Below are positions 9,132 to 20,370 of a stretch of DNA of 64,000 nt, in pieces. A model generated the notes under the pieces. That model searched no databases. It saw only the letters and a program-made list of their open reading frames with translations, and was not told the origin of the DNA. Each line of letters begins with the position of its first letter. Positions within the stretch are counted from its first letter, which is position 1. The stretch comes from Luzula sylvatica (Eukaryota > Streptophyta > Magnoliopsida > Poales > Juncaceae): positions 25,825,054 through 25,889,053 of the forward strand of contig OX326957.1 of NCBI GenBank assembly GCA_946800325.1, read 5' to 3'. The position numbers and the translations under genes were made by a program.

Positions 9132-11251
9132 TCATTCTTTTTTACTCTCTTCTCGCTCGTTCGATGAGGAGCTATTACGTGACGACGTATCTGGAAAAAA
9201 ATATTTTGTATCAGCATCAAATATAATTTTGGAAAATACCAACAAATATAATATTATAGGTGTATTTCAGATATTCTTTTGAGAATTGTAGGGGTCCAAA
9301 TGAAATTGTGCCAAATCATTTCTAAATAAAAAGAAATTAACATACCTCCAGAGTTCCTCTTGCCTTCCATGGCTTCCTTTTTTTCGTGGCAACCGATGCA
9401 GAGAAATGGGCCATCCCAAGCTCGTGACTTCCCGATATCAGAATTTTCACTGTGGACTGAAATACACTCGTTAGGTTTCAGCTCCACCTGGCATATCGCG
9501 CATGCGAACACCTTAAATATATGTTTTATCGGATATTCCGTCTCAAGTCTGCAATATTCTCAAATCAATCAAACAAATAAAAATCCAATACTCGAATAAC
9601 AAAAATGTTGGTTACATGTACATACCTTTCGGCGAGACAGGCAGAGCCTTCTTCGAAAATCTCTTCGACCACATCAGGTTCTTGGTACTCCAAATCGTGC
9701 AAATTATTACACGAGTCAGACGTTTTTTTCTTGAACATGTGTTTGAAAACGTTCATTCCTTGTTTGTTTGTCTGCGGAACAATTGTGGGAGTTGCTTTCT
9801 CTTGAGGCAACACGTCTACTACGATGCACGTCGTATCATCTCTTAATCCTTTTAGTTGCACCGCATCCTACATAAATTTGTTTACATTAAAAGTAAACTC
9901 AATTAATTTTTTTTTAATTTTTTTTTATTGTAGGGGATTACTTTAACGATTTGAGAGGCAGCGGCATCAGGAGTGAGACCTTTCGAGCACGTGAATGCCG
10001 TTTCAGGGCTAATTGCATCCCACACCCCATCACTCGATATGATTAGTCTACCACCGCCACTTGACAGCTTTATCCATTAAAAAAACAAACAAATACAATA
10101 ATTAATTGCGAAATTTGAACTTTAAAGTCGTAATTTATAGAAATTAATATACCTTGACTTGTTTGACATAAGGAACGGGAACGATAAATTCACCGACGTC
10201 GAAATCCCCTATAGATCTCGAAAGGCACAATCCGCCAGGCCAACATCTCAAAGGACCAACCTAATTTTTTTTGAAAAAAATATCGTCAAGTAAATCACAA
10301 TTAAGTTCCTTAATTTTACAAGTGAAATATCGAAGGCATGTTACCATGACATTGGCGATAGGATTAAATTTCGCAACATCGCCACCACTTGCTGTTACTC
10401 TCTCAACCCTAAAACAAGATAATGGGAAAAAATTAAATCAAAGACTCGTTACATTACAAATGTACGTATAAAAATTAAAAATTATCAAGAGAAAAGTACT
10501 CTTCTTCATTTTCCTCGAGGCGGTGATCTGCAGATAAGTGGTAAAGCGAGCCTTCGGCAGCCTCGAGCAAGGCGCGTGAGTCGCCCACAGATCCAACTGT
10601 GATCACCATTCCGTCTATGATCACAAATGTAACTGTCGTCCCTGACGTACGTACTTTAAAATAGAAAATGCGTAAATGAGGAACATTATTAGATACATTG
10701 ATACAAAAAAGCACTCGAAGATAATATTGTTATGTAAAAAGTTACCTTCGTCCTGTAAATCCTTATCGGTTTTTATAAATCCAGAGACGAAAGCTCTGGG
10801 TAAAGCAGCGAGCCATTCTTCTCTTGTTAAATTCGAAGGAATGGCATTCAGAATATTGCCTAGTAATTTTTCCTTCGAATAAATAGCTGCTTGTTTACCG
10901 CCATGACCATCGAATATCTGAAAATTTGAGAATTGAAAATTGAAAATAGAATAAATTTCAATCTTGTATGAAGGGAAAGAAAATGGCTTCTTCATGAGAA
11001 CCAAGCGAATAAAGAAAAAGATAATGGATGTCACTAACTGCGAAAACCGAGAATGTAGAGGGAGTATCACCCGGAACGTCCCTTTCACAGTCAGTCTTAA
11101 TTAGAGTAAAATCTTCGCCTTTCTTGCTGTGGCAGAACTCACCATACAACAATTCACATTTCTCCTGTTCTTTAACTTTTTCACTCTTTATCTCTTCTCT
11201 CTTCAGCAGTTCCCCTAGCGGTAACGGCCCGCTTTTACTTCTAAAATTCAT
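9132..11251 (-). CDS. Plant protein phosphatase 2C with C-terminal CxxC pairs (intact, 9 exons)
   Basis: Predicted Mn/Mg-dependent Ser/Thr phosphatase of the PP2C (PPM) family. Exons by splice and homology reasoning: 11251-11039, 10917-10746, 10653-10500, 10408-10345, 10260-10153, 10067-9942, 9867-9626, 9548-9346, 9190-9132. All introns are GT-AG and the phases join to 446 residues ending in TGA. Motifs: GEDF 45-48, DGHGG 74-78 (metal-binding Asp74), GDSR 152-155, SADHR 169-173, SRSIGD 215-220, SSDGVWD 248-254 (Asp250), and RDDTT 288-292 in place of the usual DN motif. The C-terminal part has CxxC at 376-379 and 410-413, which could bind zinc. From memory it resembles the Arabidopsis subgroup that includes PP2C 12 (At1g47380), and that similarity was not tested. 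No signal peptide or membrane segment is seen, so it is probably cytosolic or nuclear. Substrate unknown. Confidence 0.9.
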
Positions 11252-11423
11252 ATTTCTTCCAACTCAATTATTTAAAAAAAACGAGTAAACGGAGAAGGTT
11301 CAGTGATCCTCTGACTCAATTATTAATCCAAATCTTCTTCTAAAAATAAATATGCTAAGTTTGTGGTATAGGATTGGATGGTCTAGGACGATTGATTAGT
11401 TTATAATTAGATGCTAAATGTAA

Positions 11424-11431
11424 GTATATAA
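11424..11431 (-). promoter_or_regulatory. Possible TATA box for PP2C copy 1
   Basis: TTATATAC on the minus strand, about 175 bp upstream of the start codon, is the only TATA-like motif I notice close upstream. In AT-rich DNA such a match is weak evidence. The equivalent in copy 2 (near 22850) reads TTTATAGG and lies about 400 bp from its start because of an extra ~240 bp. Confidence 0.2.
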
Positions 11432-11715
11432 ATGGTCATATTTATTAAAACATTATTTGAGCCTTTGACTGATTGACTCGTGAGTGAACATTAATTTCTA
11501 AGTAAACATTAATTTCAGTTATTAAATATAATCATTAACGTGTCAATTAGGATACGAGACTTTCATCTGTAGTATATTGTAAGAGGTATGTTTCTATTTT
11601 TTTTAGAATGAATCAATGAACTGAATTAGAAAATTAAGGTTCCAAATAATTTCTTAAAATAAATATGCCCAAAAATATGAAATTTTTTTGTGATTATAAA
11701 AATAAATTTGTTCGA

Positions 11716-12130
11716 AGTACTTTTTGAGGAATATGGAGAGGGCTCCCCCCCTTCCAATGACTTTTCATTAAAACAAAAAATTATTTACAAAATGGATCCT
11801 GATTTTGTTCTAATTATATCTCTCTCTGCTGATAAATAAGGCATCTCCCAACTAGATTTTCTTTTCTTGGATTCTCTAATCCTGTATTTTGCGTTTCTGT
11901 AAAATCCCGGAAGTGGAATTCCTTGTCGCTTGGGCTTCTCTTTCCCAGTTGGTTGAATCCTGGACTTCTTCGCACAATTTCCTTTCCTGGTTTCGCATTA
12001 GAGGTATGAGAGGCCACTTTCGAGTTGATCTAGGGTTAGAGTTGTTGGGGATTCGACCACTCCCGAGCCCCGCGCAGCGGAAGTGAGGGTCCGGTGCGGC
12101 ATCCCATATCCAAAATTTCACGTTAGATAT
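11716..12130. other. Moderate-GC unique segment, unassigned
   Basis: Begins where homology to the duplicate stops. Open frames on both strands overlap around 11814-12121, but none has a recognisable domain or a clear codon signal. It may be an edge of a retroelement or a gene fragment. No assignment is made. Confidence 0.25.
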
Positions 12131-14530
12131 CTTTTACGTCAAATTTCTTCTTTTAGTACTTGTCTTTTAGAGCTTTTCGGGAGTTCAAATAGTTATACTT
12201 AAACATTATTCATTTGTAATAAATACGTATCTGCAGATTTGATCATTCATATCGGTATACATAGTCTTACTAAATTACATTGATTATATCTTATGGCTCA
12301 TATTACTATTCATGCAAAAATCTTTGTAATAATATATCTCTCGAGAGGTTCAATTCTATGCTTCATGCATACTAAATCCTATGGAAATTTTCATGAATAT
12401 TGTAACTAAATGAGTCATGTGAATAATCTGTTATAATGAATACAAAACACGATTTTAATCCTTCAGAGATCTTTACACAAAAATACATAAATATAATTTA
12501 CATCGTCATGGTGTTTTTTAGACTTCAGGTCCATCAATTTCATTTTCATATATGATTTTTGTTATGACCAATAATTTTAAATGTCGACATTCCACAATTA
12601 ATTTAATTTCAGATCATCGTTTTATTAATTATAAATCAAAATCGCACCAATGCCAACTTTCTAGTAACTATAGTTTCATTTATGTTTTTTTTTTCTTTTT
12701 CTAGTAGAGACATTATTTTAATATTTCATTATTTTCAACAATTTTAATGTTGTCAGATACCAGAATATTTTACGAAAGTTATATATTCATTTATGTCAAA
12801 TCTACTTTCAATATCATGTCTAAAAAGGATATATATTATTAGAAGTATTAACAACTTATGTCATGCCAACTTTTTATCATGCTCAATCTTATTCCTTTGG
12901 ATTTATAATATTGGAACCGATTGGTCGACCATGCTTTAAACTGCGAAGTTTTTATTTATTAATCAATATTTTTGTATCGATAAATGCACCAACTCAGTTG
13001 ATTTGCAATTTTGAGCAAATAATTAATTTATGAACTCCTTGTTCACTTTTACTTGTTTGAGGTTTTGATGTGATGATCCATAAAATTTCTTACTTTCCAG
13101 TTCCATTCTCTCCCACTGATTTACATATGAGTTGTTGATATTTTAATTAATATATAATGATGTTCTTCGGGACTTGCATGCTATCTTATATCTTGAAAAT
13201 TTTCACTCATGTTTGGTTATTTCATGACACGATCTTAGTTTTTTACGTAATTTCTCCTTCGAAAATTTCATATTTGCAACATACACATTCGACTTTGTTG
13301 CTTTCTAGAATGTAAGCTTGTAGTTTACAAATACTATTTTAAACTTCATGTTCGGAACTTCTGGTTCAACTCAATAAATGTTGAAGATATATAATTTTTC
13401 AAGAATAAATTAACCATATATATACCGAACACTTCTTTTAACTCGTCCATGTGTCATCACACATCTACTATACATAAAATTTTAATTCAATTGATGTTTT
13501 TTGCTCTGGTCACTCACAAGTTATGATAAAGATTGAGGAGTACTTATGATAAATAATGTGTCTTAATAGAGCCATGATCGTGACATGCATATATGTCTAA
13601 ATAATTCCTTCAAATCATAAACTTGTTTTATTTAATATAATGAACTTCTAGTTCATAATAACATGATTTTAATTCTACTAATACAAGTGCATGTCATAAA
13701 AATAAACAAATATGTTTTTATTAACATTACGACTCTTTCGGAGAAATATAGATAATGTCTCTTTTAGAGTAATAAAATAAGGACTCTTCTTGAGTCATCA
13801 ATCATAAAAATAAGTTCTTGTAATTTTATATGCACATCTTTTTATTGATTACATAAAGAATTCGACATAAAATAAGTTTTATCTTGATAGATAAGAAAAT
13901 CATCTCTTCTTTTTAATTTTCTTTGCAAGAGGTTCGATAAACAAAATAAGATCATATGATGTACGACTGGTACACTTACTTCAAATCACATCATAAAGAA
14001 TATATTTTCAGATTCTTTGTGATCATATTTTCTAGAGTCCTTTTATTTATTATGTGATTTTGTTATTTTTATTAACATTTGTGTCGTGCAACATTCACTT
14101 CTGATAATGGAATAAAATCAATAATTATTCTAATTTGTTTCTCAATAAAGAAGACCTGATAATATTAAGTCAAATATTTCTTAAATTCTCTTATTTATGT
14201 TTGTTTTTGCACGAGCGAGTTTGATACATAATAACTAGAAAATAAATTATCTTGAATATCTTCAATTGTATTCGTTTAGATGAAGTTATATATTTTATGT
14301 TCTTGCAACTTCTGGTGTTTTGAATGACATTAGTAATTTAATGCGGTTATCTTCCATATGAATCTAGCAATTTTTATACTGAAACTTCAGATTACAATAA
14401 AACCAATTTTCAAACTTTGTGCATCTATATACTGGAGATAGATATACTTGGAACAAAAGTTAAAACAAAAGTTAAGCTCCATAACCACAAAATTTCTACA
14501 GAAAAATAACTTATCAAACTTCAAAATTCA
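12131..14530. other. AT-rich, probable decayed retroelement; no gene
   Basis: About 2.4 kb with stops in all frames. Short phrases of the type ACTTC(A/T)GGT recur at 12522, 13357, 13644 (as ACTTCTAGTTC) and 14308, and small dyads such as CTCTCGAGAG near 12343 are scattered through it. The same flavour is seen at 1200-2380 and 16.9-17.1 kb, which suggests non-coding parts of one retroelement family. This is an inference from style, not a match. Confidence 0.3.
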
Positions 14531-15262
14531 CTAGCTTTATCCCCGCGCAATTGCGCGAGATGTTTTTTATATAATTATTTAAATAGAATTAACGCGTGTG
14601 CGAATTAACGCGCATGCGTTTGAACTAAATTAATCTTATCATGACATATTTGCAAATATCATGATGTCAATAGATGCATAAGGTTCATGAAATTAGTCTA
14701 TCACGGATATTATTTTCTAGTATAATTTGTATAAATAACATTTGTTCAGGTGCTTCTAAAATCGATTAATATAATCATGACATATTCGCAAATTTTAATA
14801 TGTATGTAAAATATGAAAAAAAGACCAAATGTAAAAAATGTAAAATAAGAAAAAAGGATAAAAATGTAAAAATGGACCGAAATGTAAATAAAAAATGACC
14901 CAAATATAAATTAAAACAAAAAGGACCAAAATATAAAAAATGACCAAAATGTAAAATAAGAAAAATGATCAAAATGTAAAAAAGGACCGAAATATAATAT
15001 AAAAAGGACCAAAATGTAAATAAAAAGGATCAAAATGTAAAATAAAAAAAGGATCGAAATGTAAAAAAGGACCGTATTGTAATTTAAAAAGGACCAAAAT
15101 ATAAATAAAAAGGACCAAAATGTAAATTTTAAAACTAAAAAGGACCAAAATGTAAATAAAAAGGATCAAAATGTAAATTAAAAAAATATTTTTTTTATAC
15201 AAAGGCCCTTGATGACGTGGAGGCCTAGAATTGCAAGAAATTTCTTAATTTTATACATAAGA
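14531..15262 (-). mobile_element. Non-autonomous Helitron (3' end clear, 5' end tentative)
   Basis: On the minus strand the perfect 14-bp palindrome CGCGCAATTGCGCG (14557-14544) is followed after nine bases by CTAG (14534-14531) and then a host T. This is the usual Helitron 3' end: hairpin, CTRR, insertion next to T. A candidate 5' end is TCTTATGTATAAAATTAAG from 15262 downward, preceded by A, which gives about 732 bp. No Rep/helicase is encoded. The interior is mostly the short tandem repeat at 14816-15188 plus a duplicated phrase, CATGACATATT, near 14639 and 14777. The 5' end is the weak point. Confidence 0.6.
14816..15188 (+). repeat. Short degenerate tandem repeat (AAAGGACCAAAATGTAAAT-like)
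   Basis: About 16-18 copies of an A-rich unit of roughly 19-25 bp built on GGACCAAAATGTAAA, with variants GGATCAAAATG and GGACCGAAATG. The minus-strand frames through it translate to repeated phenylalanine/histidine/glycine strings and are not genes. It lies inside the proposed Helitron. Confidence 0.85.
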
Positions 15263-15760
15263 TATAATATAATTACAGGCATATTATTTTAATCTCAACA
15301 AAATATCTAAACTGGCATAAATTGTCTTCATTAAGTCGCAAATAAGACAAGTTGGTGACTATATATATAATACATGTTTTGTTACACACCAATGTGTACA
15401 TAGTGGCCAGACATATATGATCAGGCCCAATATCACAATTACAATGAAATTGAGCTTAATTAAGATTAACTGAGAGAAGCTTTAATGATTATTTTTTTTC
15501 GTTTTATTTGCAAGAATAAGTCAATAAGCTTTATAGGATACTTGAAAAATTGAAACCAAAATTGAGTTTAATTCCAAATCAAATCCAGAAACCGAGCCAA
15601 CAAAATCTAAAGCAACAAAATTGATTTTAAATCCAAATCGAAGCCATAAATTGGAATCGCTAAACTTCGTAGAAAGTTCGAAATCTAAGCCAAAAAAATG
15701 AGCGAAAATCCAAAATCCTAACCTTGATCTCCCATATTCGAAACAAAAAAAATTACCTTC
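15263..15760. other. AT-rich spacer, no gene
   Basis: Non-coding in all frames. Repeated CCAAAT(C) phrases at about 15550-15710 give a weak periodic look. On the minus strand this could be the first intron of the exon-like block at 15761-16000. Confidence 0.25.
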
Positions 15761-16000
15761 TACTGCCGCCTGGAGAAAGAGAAAACCGCGGATGAAATCT
15801 CGCTTGGACGAAATCGACGCGAAATCCTAAGCAGCAGGTGTCGAGGCAGTTTCCGTGGCCATCCGCTTCGTCGCCGGCCGTTGTCGCCAGTTCCACGTCC
15901 TCTTTTCTCGCCGTTAGGATTTCCGGCAATTCATGCTTCTTTTTCTTTTTTCCTGCTGGTGGAAATGAGGAGAGAGAGTAGGGAGGCTTAAGTATGAGGC
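15761..16000 (-). other. GC-rich, gene-5'-end-like fragment
   Basis: An island clearly richer in GC than its surroundings. On the minus strand it has a pyrimidine-rich upstream part (CTCTCTCCTCATTTCC near 15980), then GC-rich exon-like DNA ending at AGTAGAAG followed by GTAATTTT, a plausible splice donor near 15757. The first ATG frame is closed after a few codons, so it would be an untranslated first exon. No downstream exon is found. It may be a captured or abandoned gene start. Confidence 0.3.
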
Positions 16001-17378
16001 ATGGGAAGAAATAATGGTTAGACTGGGCTCACATGATCCGTGTAATCAACATATTTTGGTCCATGAGATCCGAGTCTATTTAATTACGGAGTTGATCAAA
16101 CTTGATCGAACGGCCAGAAACGATCTGGTGATGTGGACGCACCAGATCACAGGAATTTTCTTAACTTTATATATAACATTAATTAATAAGTTACTAATGT
16201 CATTTATATACTAAAACCGACATTTAATCAAATTTATTCTATTCGGTTTTATTTTATGCATACTGATATTGCAAAAGGAATTAATTGTCATGGTATCTAT
16301 TTTACTACCAAAAGCAATTAACTGTCAAAAGGCTTTATAGGAATTAATTGCCAATAAAATTTATTGTATCATGACAATATCACAAGACGATCTGTATATT
16401 TTTTTGACATTACTTTGATTTCCATAAATAAAATTTCGGTTTCAAATGAAATTTTTTAATATACCAATTAAATGTACCAAAAAACGGAATGACTCTCTCT
16501 CTTTCCACTTCGACTGAGATCTCTTTTGACAAAACTTCTTTTCCATAGTCATGATTATAACTAGATACAATATCATGAATAAATATATGATTTAGATTCA
16601 TCAAACTCACATAGACCGCTACAAACCGTTTAGTTTTTAAATATCATAGGGTCATTGCTTTCTTCTCCACAACCACATTAAAGTTAGTGAGATTAATATA
16701 TAGAGATTAAGAAAACAAATAAGACGATTATGAAGCAGCCTCGGAAAAACATGCAAGTGTGCCATTGCTTGTGTTATTCTTGCCTCCATGACCTCCATTT
16801 TATTAGGCTATGATATAATTTACTCAAATAGTGATAGATTATATACTTAATTACATACATAAACTTTTGGTCTATATTTTTTTATCTTAGTAAATTTTAT
16901 TGCAAGAATAAATTTCTGGTCTAAACTCAGATACAACTCCAGGTACATACAAACAAATGAAAAATAAAAATCTGCATCTACATGTACATAATAAAATAAA
17001 TATGCATCTTCCGACGCGGTAATAAACAAAATAAATTTCGCAACTTCAGGTGCAGAAAAAATAACACTATAACCTAAAGTGTTCGTTTTAACAATAACGA
17101 GTTGCACATACACATTCAAACAACAAAACAATAATTATAAATAAATATTAATAATTATAAATTGTACTTTTTGGAGCGAAGTTTTTATATCCTTTTGGTT
17201 GACAAGATTTTCAACATGTACCTTTAAATATTTGTGCATTCGATTCGATTTCCAGGCGATGGAGCAATTCGTGCCGATAACGTATTATAAACTAAAACAT
17301 AAACAAAAAGAAAAGACAAGAAAGACAAACAAAATTTCTATTCATAATTGGATTCATCCATAGTACATGACATAGTCT
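16001..17378. other. AT-rich DNA, probable LTR/retroelement remains
   Basis: No supported gene. Short frames at about 16014-16214 and 16847-17131 have no recognisable features. 16920-17060 again shows ACTTCAGGT-like phrases. 17255-17378, with CGATAACGTATTATAAA and a CTCTATATATAGGG phrase, looks like LTR sequence of a Ty1-copia-type element, judged only by its general style. Confidence 0.3.
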
Positions 17379-17987
17379 CTATATATAGGGAATGAATATC
17401 CTAAAGACATTAATTACATTTGAACATATACACAAATATCTCTCACATTTTGATACCCAATAGCGCGGATTCTGGTTCTCACCAGAATAATACACAATCT
17501 CCATACGCCCTTTGGGTTGGCAATCTGCTCCCCTTGCTCTGTCACCTCTCTCCAGCCAGTCTTGATCCCGGTGACCCCCTCGATCTCTATAACGCCCCCG
17601 ATCCGGATCTCTAAATCCACCTCTAACACCTCGATCCCACTGTGGATCTTCCTCTCCTTCTAGATCTCCACGAAGATCTGATGCAACTGGATCCATTCCC
17701 TCCTTAACCGGTGCCTTACCGTTTCCTTGTTTCGATGTAGACCCATGGATCATGCCCGACGTAGTGGTTGGGCCTGCCTGAGACAGCCAATTTGCCAAAA
17801 GCCCTTTTACCTCCTTAATATCACTGGCCAAACTTCCTACTATCTCCTCCAACTTGGATTGAGAATTAGACATACTCATGAAATCAGCGATGAGTTTGTG
17901 CACCGGAGCTTGCCAATTGTCCGCCTCAGATCTGGAAGCAGCCATCTCTTTAGCTCGATTAAACTTCGATCTGGTTATAGTGGGCAT
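17379..17987 (-). pseudogene. LTR-retrotransposon gag, N-terminal fragment
   Basis: From the first plausible ATG (17987), about 200 residues. A helical, polar N-terminal part is followed by a stretch rich in Arg, Asp and Gly (residues about 110-150), and then RMEIVYYSGENQNP. That run resembles the phrase that opens the conserved gag domain of plant Ty3/gypsy-type elements. Homology should continue into the capsid-like region, but the frame instead runs into AT-rich, LTR-like sequence from about 17440 and stops, so gag is truncated. It lies 30 bp inside the primer-binding site and LTR at 18018-18420, in the expected order and orientation. Confidence 0.6.
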
Positions 17988-18017
17988 AAACCTTCCATCT
18001 CTCCACAATCTAGACGG

Positions 18018-18029
18018 TTATGATACCAA
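18018..18029 (-). promoter_or_regulatory. Primer-binding site next to the LTR
   Basis: Minus strand TTGGTATCATAA begins three bases inside the LTR end at 18032. TGGTATCA is the common start of the initiator tRNA-Met primer site, and the remaining bases are diverged. Its position between LTR and gag supports the reading. Confidence 0.65.
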
Positions 18030-18031
18030 TT

Positions 18032-18420
18032 TGTTATGTCCTCAAAGTTTATTTCACACAAACAACACACAAACCAACTTCTCGCTCAAATTTAATTCAA
18101 TTAAGAACCAAATTAAGGAATATAGAAGTAAAGTTATTACACCAAAACTTAATTGTTTTTCTTACAAGATAACTAAAACAAATTCTCTCTTTTCCCTTAT
18201 ATATTCCCTCCCATAGTACGGAAGATCTAATCATAACGAACTTGACAGGCCTTAATACTCAGCAGCACTGCTTTTATTATTTTAGCCCATCTCTCCATTG
18301 GGCCTTTACTCTTCGGTTTAACTTTTAAAGCCCATCTCTTCATAACCTGTTTGCATCTCCTTGACGGATCATACCCGCTCTCTACGGCTACTTCCAGTCA
18401 AATGAAAATTAAGCACAACA
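18032..18420 (-). mobile_element. 5' LTR of a minus-strand LTR retrotransposon
   Basis: On the plus strand it runs from TGTTATGTCC to AAGCACAACA (389 bp), with the TG...CA ends and short terminal inverted repeat (TGTT/AACA) of an LTR. On the minus strand TATATAAG at 18203-18196 could be its promoter. The primer-binding site and gag follow at once. I find no second LTR in the window, so the element is truncated at its 3' side or interrupted near 17.4 kb. Confidence 0.7.
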
Positions 18421-18888
18421 ACCCCTACCTTTTATTATTTTGCAAAAATGGAAATATATGTACATATATAACAGACAATTGGGAGATAGATTAGATCTCC
18501 TCCACTCGTAGAGCCGAGGGCGTAGCAAAATGAGAGCTATGAACGTACGGCACGTCACAAGCGCACAAGAGAAGGCAACACAAACCCTAGGTGTTACAGG
18601 TTCAGGGCCGCTACCTAATCGAGCTTCTTCTCTCGCCAACGCCTGGAGCGCCTTCATTCTCGTGTTCCCTTCGTTCTCGCTCGCGGATGGCGTCGCTAGG
18701 GTTTGGGACGGGGCGTATGTTGTTGTGTCTAGGTCTAGCGGAAAGGAAACTAACGAACAAAGTGAAGAATAAATAATGATGCTGAACAAAAGATTGGGGC
18801 GTCAACGTGCCCGTGCGACATGATTCCACGTGTAGGCAGGAGAGAAACCATCGTGAATGTTTAACCTTAGTATTATCTAACAATGATT
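18421..18888 (-). other. GC-rich gene-start-like fragment
   Basis: 18490-18780 is GC-rich between AT-rich neighbours. On the minus strand a leader with an AAACCCTAGCGACG phrase leads to ATG at about 18654 and a frame starting MKALQALAREEARLG, after which GTAGCG could be a donor. I do not recognise the protein, and the frame beyond has no domain. It looks like a first exon and leader of a nuclear gene left without the rest. A plus-strand frame (ATGGCGTCGCTAGGG, near 18686) is an equal alternative. Confidence 0.3.
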
Positions 18889-19943
18889 AATAAGACAAAT
18901 AATTGATATGTGTATATAAAGTAAACAAACAAAACAAATCTTATATAAATTTAAGTTAAAATAATTAAGATATAAATAACAATCGATTGATATTTGGTTC
19001 ATTTAAACATCTGTGTAATTCTTTGATTAATTCAAATTGAGATATGATATCTTATTTCACTCTTTATTGTTGTGGAACTAATGTTTAAGAATGTTGAAAC
19101 AAAATATTATATAGACATAGATAATAAATAAAAATACTATAATAAATATTTCAATGGTTCTCCACATGCTCCGATATTTTATACAAATAAAAATAATATT
19201 GTATTTTATATTGTGCATTGAAGAAGACTATCATTCGTCATTTTTTTGAACGTACTCTAAAAAAATTATATTTTCGAATTATCTTGAGAAAATTACAACA
19301 GTCCGCACGAATGAACGAAATAATCTCTAAGGACACCGTTCACACGATCCGAATTAACAATTTCAATTTTACTATAATATTTCATTATATATTCATTTTA
19401 TGTGTATATTATATTTAAACATTATAATATTTTGATATTTTTTTTATCAATATCCGTATATACTATTTTACTATATTTTTTTGTTTCAACAGTTCGTACC
19501 GCTCTAGGTGCGATTTACTAGTGACACTATAGGGCCCTTATTTAATAAATTACGATATTGCGATTTAGATATTTTTGTCGTCATTCGAGCTACAATAATG
19601 TATTGAGTTGCTATTTAAATCATTGATTTCAAAAAATAAAATAATAAATTTTCCTAAAAAAGAAAAAATAACACAGAGAAGGTATATTAACAAACATGAA
19701 ATCAGAAATGAAAATTAAAAAATCCCGGATATGGCAATGCCCAGATAATTGGGCAACGACAATAAATAGTAAATACAATAAAAATATTAGACAATAATTT
19801 TTGAGCTTTTACTGAAAACCATTATATATTTTGACAGCCACTCATCTACTTGCTGATTCCTCTTCGAATTAAAAAAAAGGGAATCATAAAATTATTTCAA
19901 TGATTTTTGGAAACTTCAATCGTACTTCGTCTTTATGACAATA

Positions 19944-19988
19944 AATAGTCCCTGATTACCTGTTTTTATATAGAAATCAGGGACTATT
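19944..19988. repeat. 14-bp perfect hairpin
   Basis: AATAGTCCCTGATT (19944-19957) and its exact inverse (19975-19988) enclose a 17-base loop. It is absent from the equivalent place in copy 1 and so is part of DNA gained by copy 2 or lost by copy 1. It could be a tiny MITE remnant. There is no evidence for transcription. Confidence 0.6.
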
Positions 19989-20040
19989 ATGTAAATATTC
20001 CACTGTATTCCTTAGTTTTTCCTCTCTTCTCGCTTGTTTG

Positions 20041-20370
20041 CCCCGGATAAAGAAGTAGGTTAAAACAGTTTTAGATTGAAACGATATTTCGATTGATAAT
20101 TTTTCATTGAATTACATAGTTTAAATAATACAAAATTGTTTAATCTCCCCTAACTCCACTACGAAGTACGAACACTACTTACAGAATTAGATCCTAACCA
20201 CTAATCTAATAATTAATCTAAGGTTAATAAGATTTAATCCGTGTAAACACATCTATACCAATCACAACTAATTACTTAGCCTTAATTAATACGAATTAAA
20301 GCCTAATAATACCTAGCCCAAATAACAATTCTAATACCCGACAAGCAAAGGTATAGCAATGTCGACTTTT
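20041..20370. mobile_element. Insertion of ~330 bp in the last PP2C exon of copy 2
   Basis: Copy 1 reads TCTCGCTCGTTCGATGAGG without a break (9153-9171). In copy 2 the matching halves are TCTCGCTTGTTTG (near 20027-20039) and ACTCGCTCGATGAGG (20371-20385), with about 330 bp between and a duplicated CTCGCT-like phrase at the borders. The insert is AT-rich, has no coding capacity and no clear terminal repeats, so its class is unknown. Confidence 0.6.

Larger units (their letters stand above)
6132..11715 (+). repeat. Segmental duplication, copy 1 (with PP2C gene)
   Basis: This segment is repeated in direct orientation at 18889-23118. Collinear matches include the 3' flank of the gene (about 7590-8328 against 18950-19735), every PP2C exon and intron, and the 5' flank (about 11350-11710 against 22770-23115). 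The PP2C start codons lie 11192 bp apart. Copy 1 has two extra insertions, the nested foldback block (about 6153-7543) and the hAT element (8329-8927). Homology stops abruptly near 11715, just after ATTTGTT. Confidence 0.85.

Noticed and set aside
9360..9846. Plus-strand frames opposite the PP2C exons (also 20812-21012)
   Set aside because: They lie antisense to conserved coding exons with intact splice logic; shadows of the real gene.
10401..10415. Telomere-like CCCTAAA
   Set aside because: A single copy at a PP2C intron/exon border, not an array.
14775..15202. Minus-strand frames rich in Phe, Gly and His
   Set aside because: Direct products of translating the GGACCAAAATGTAAA tandem repeat, with no start context or domain.
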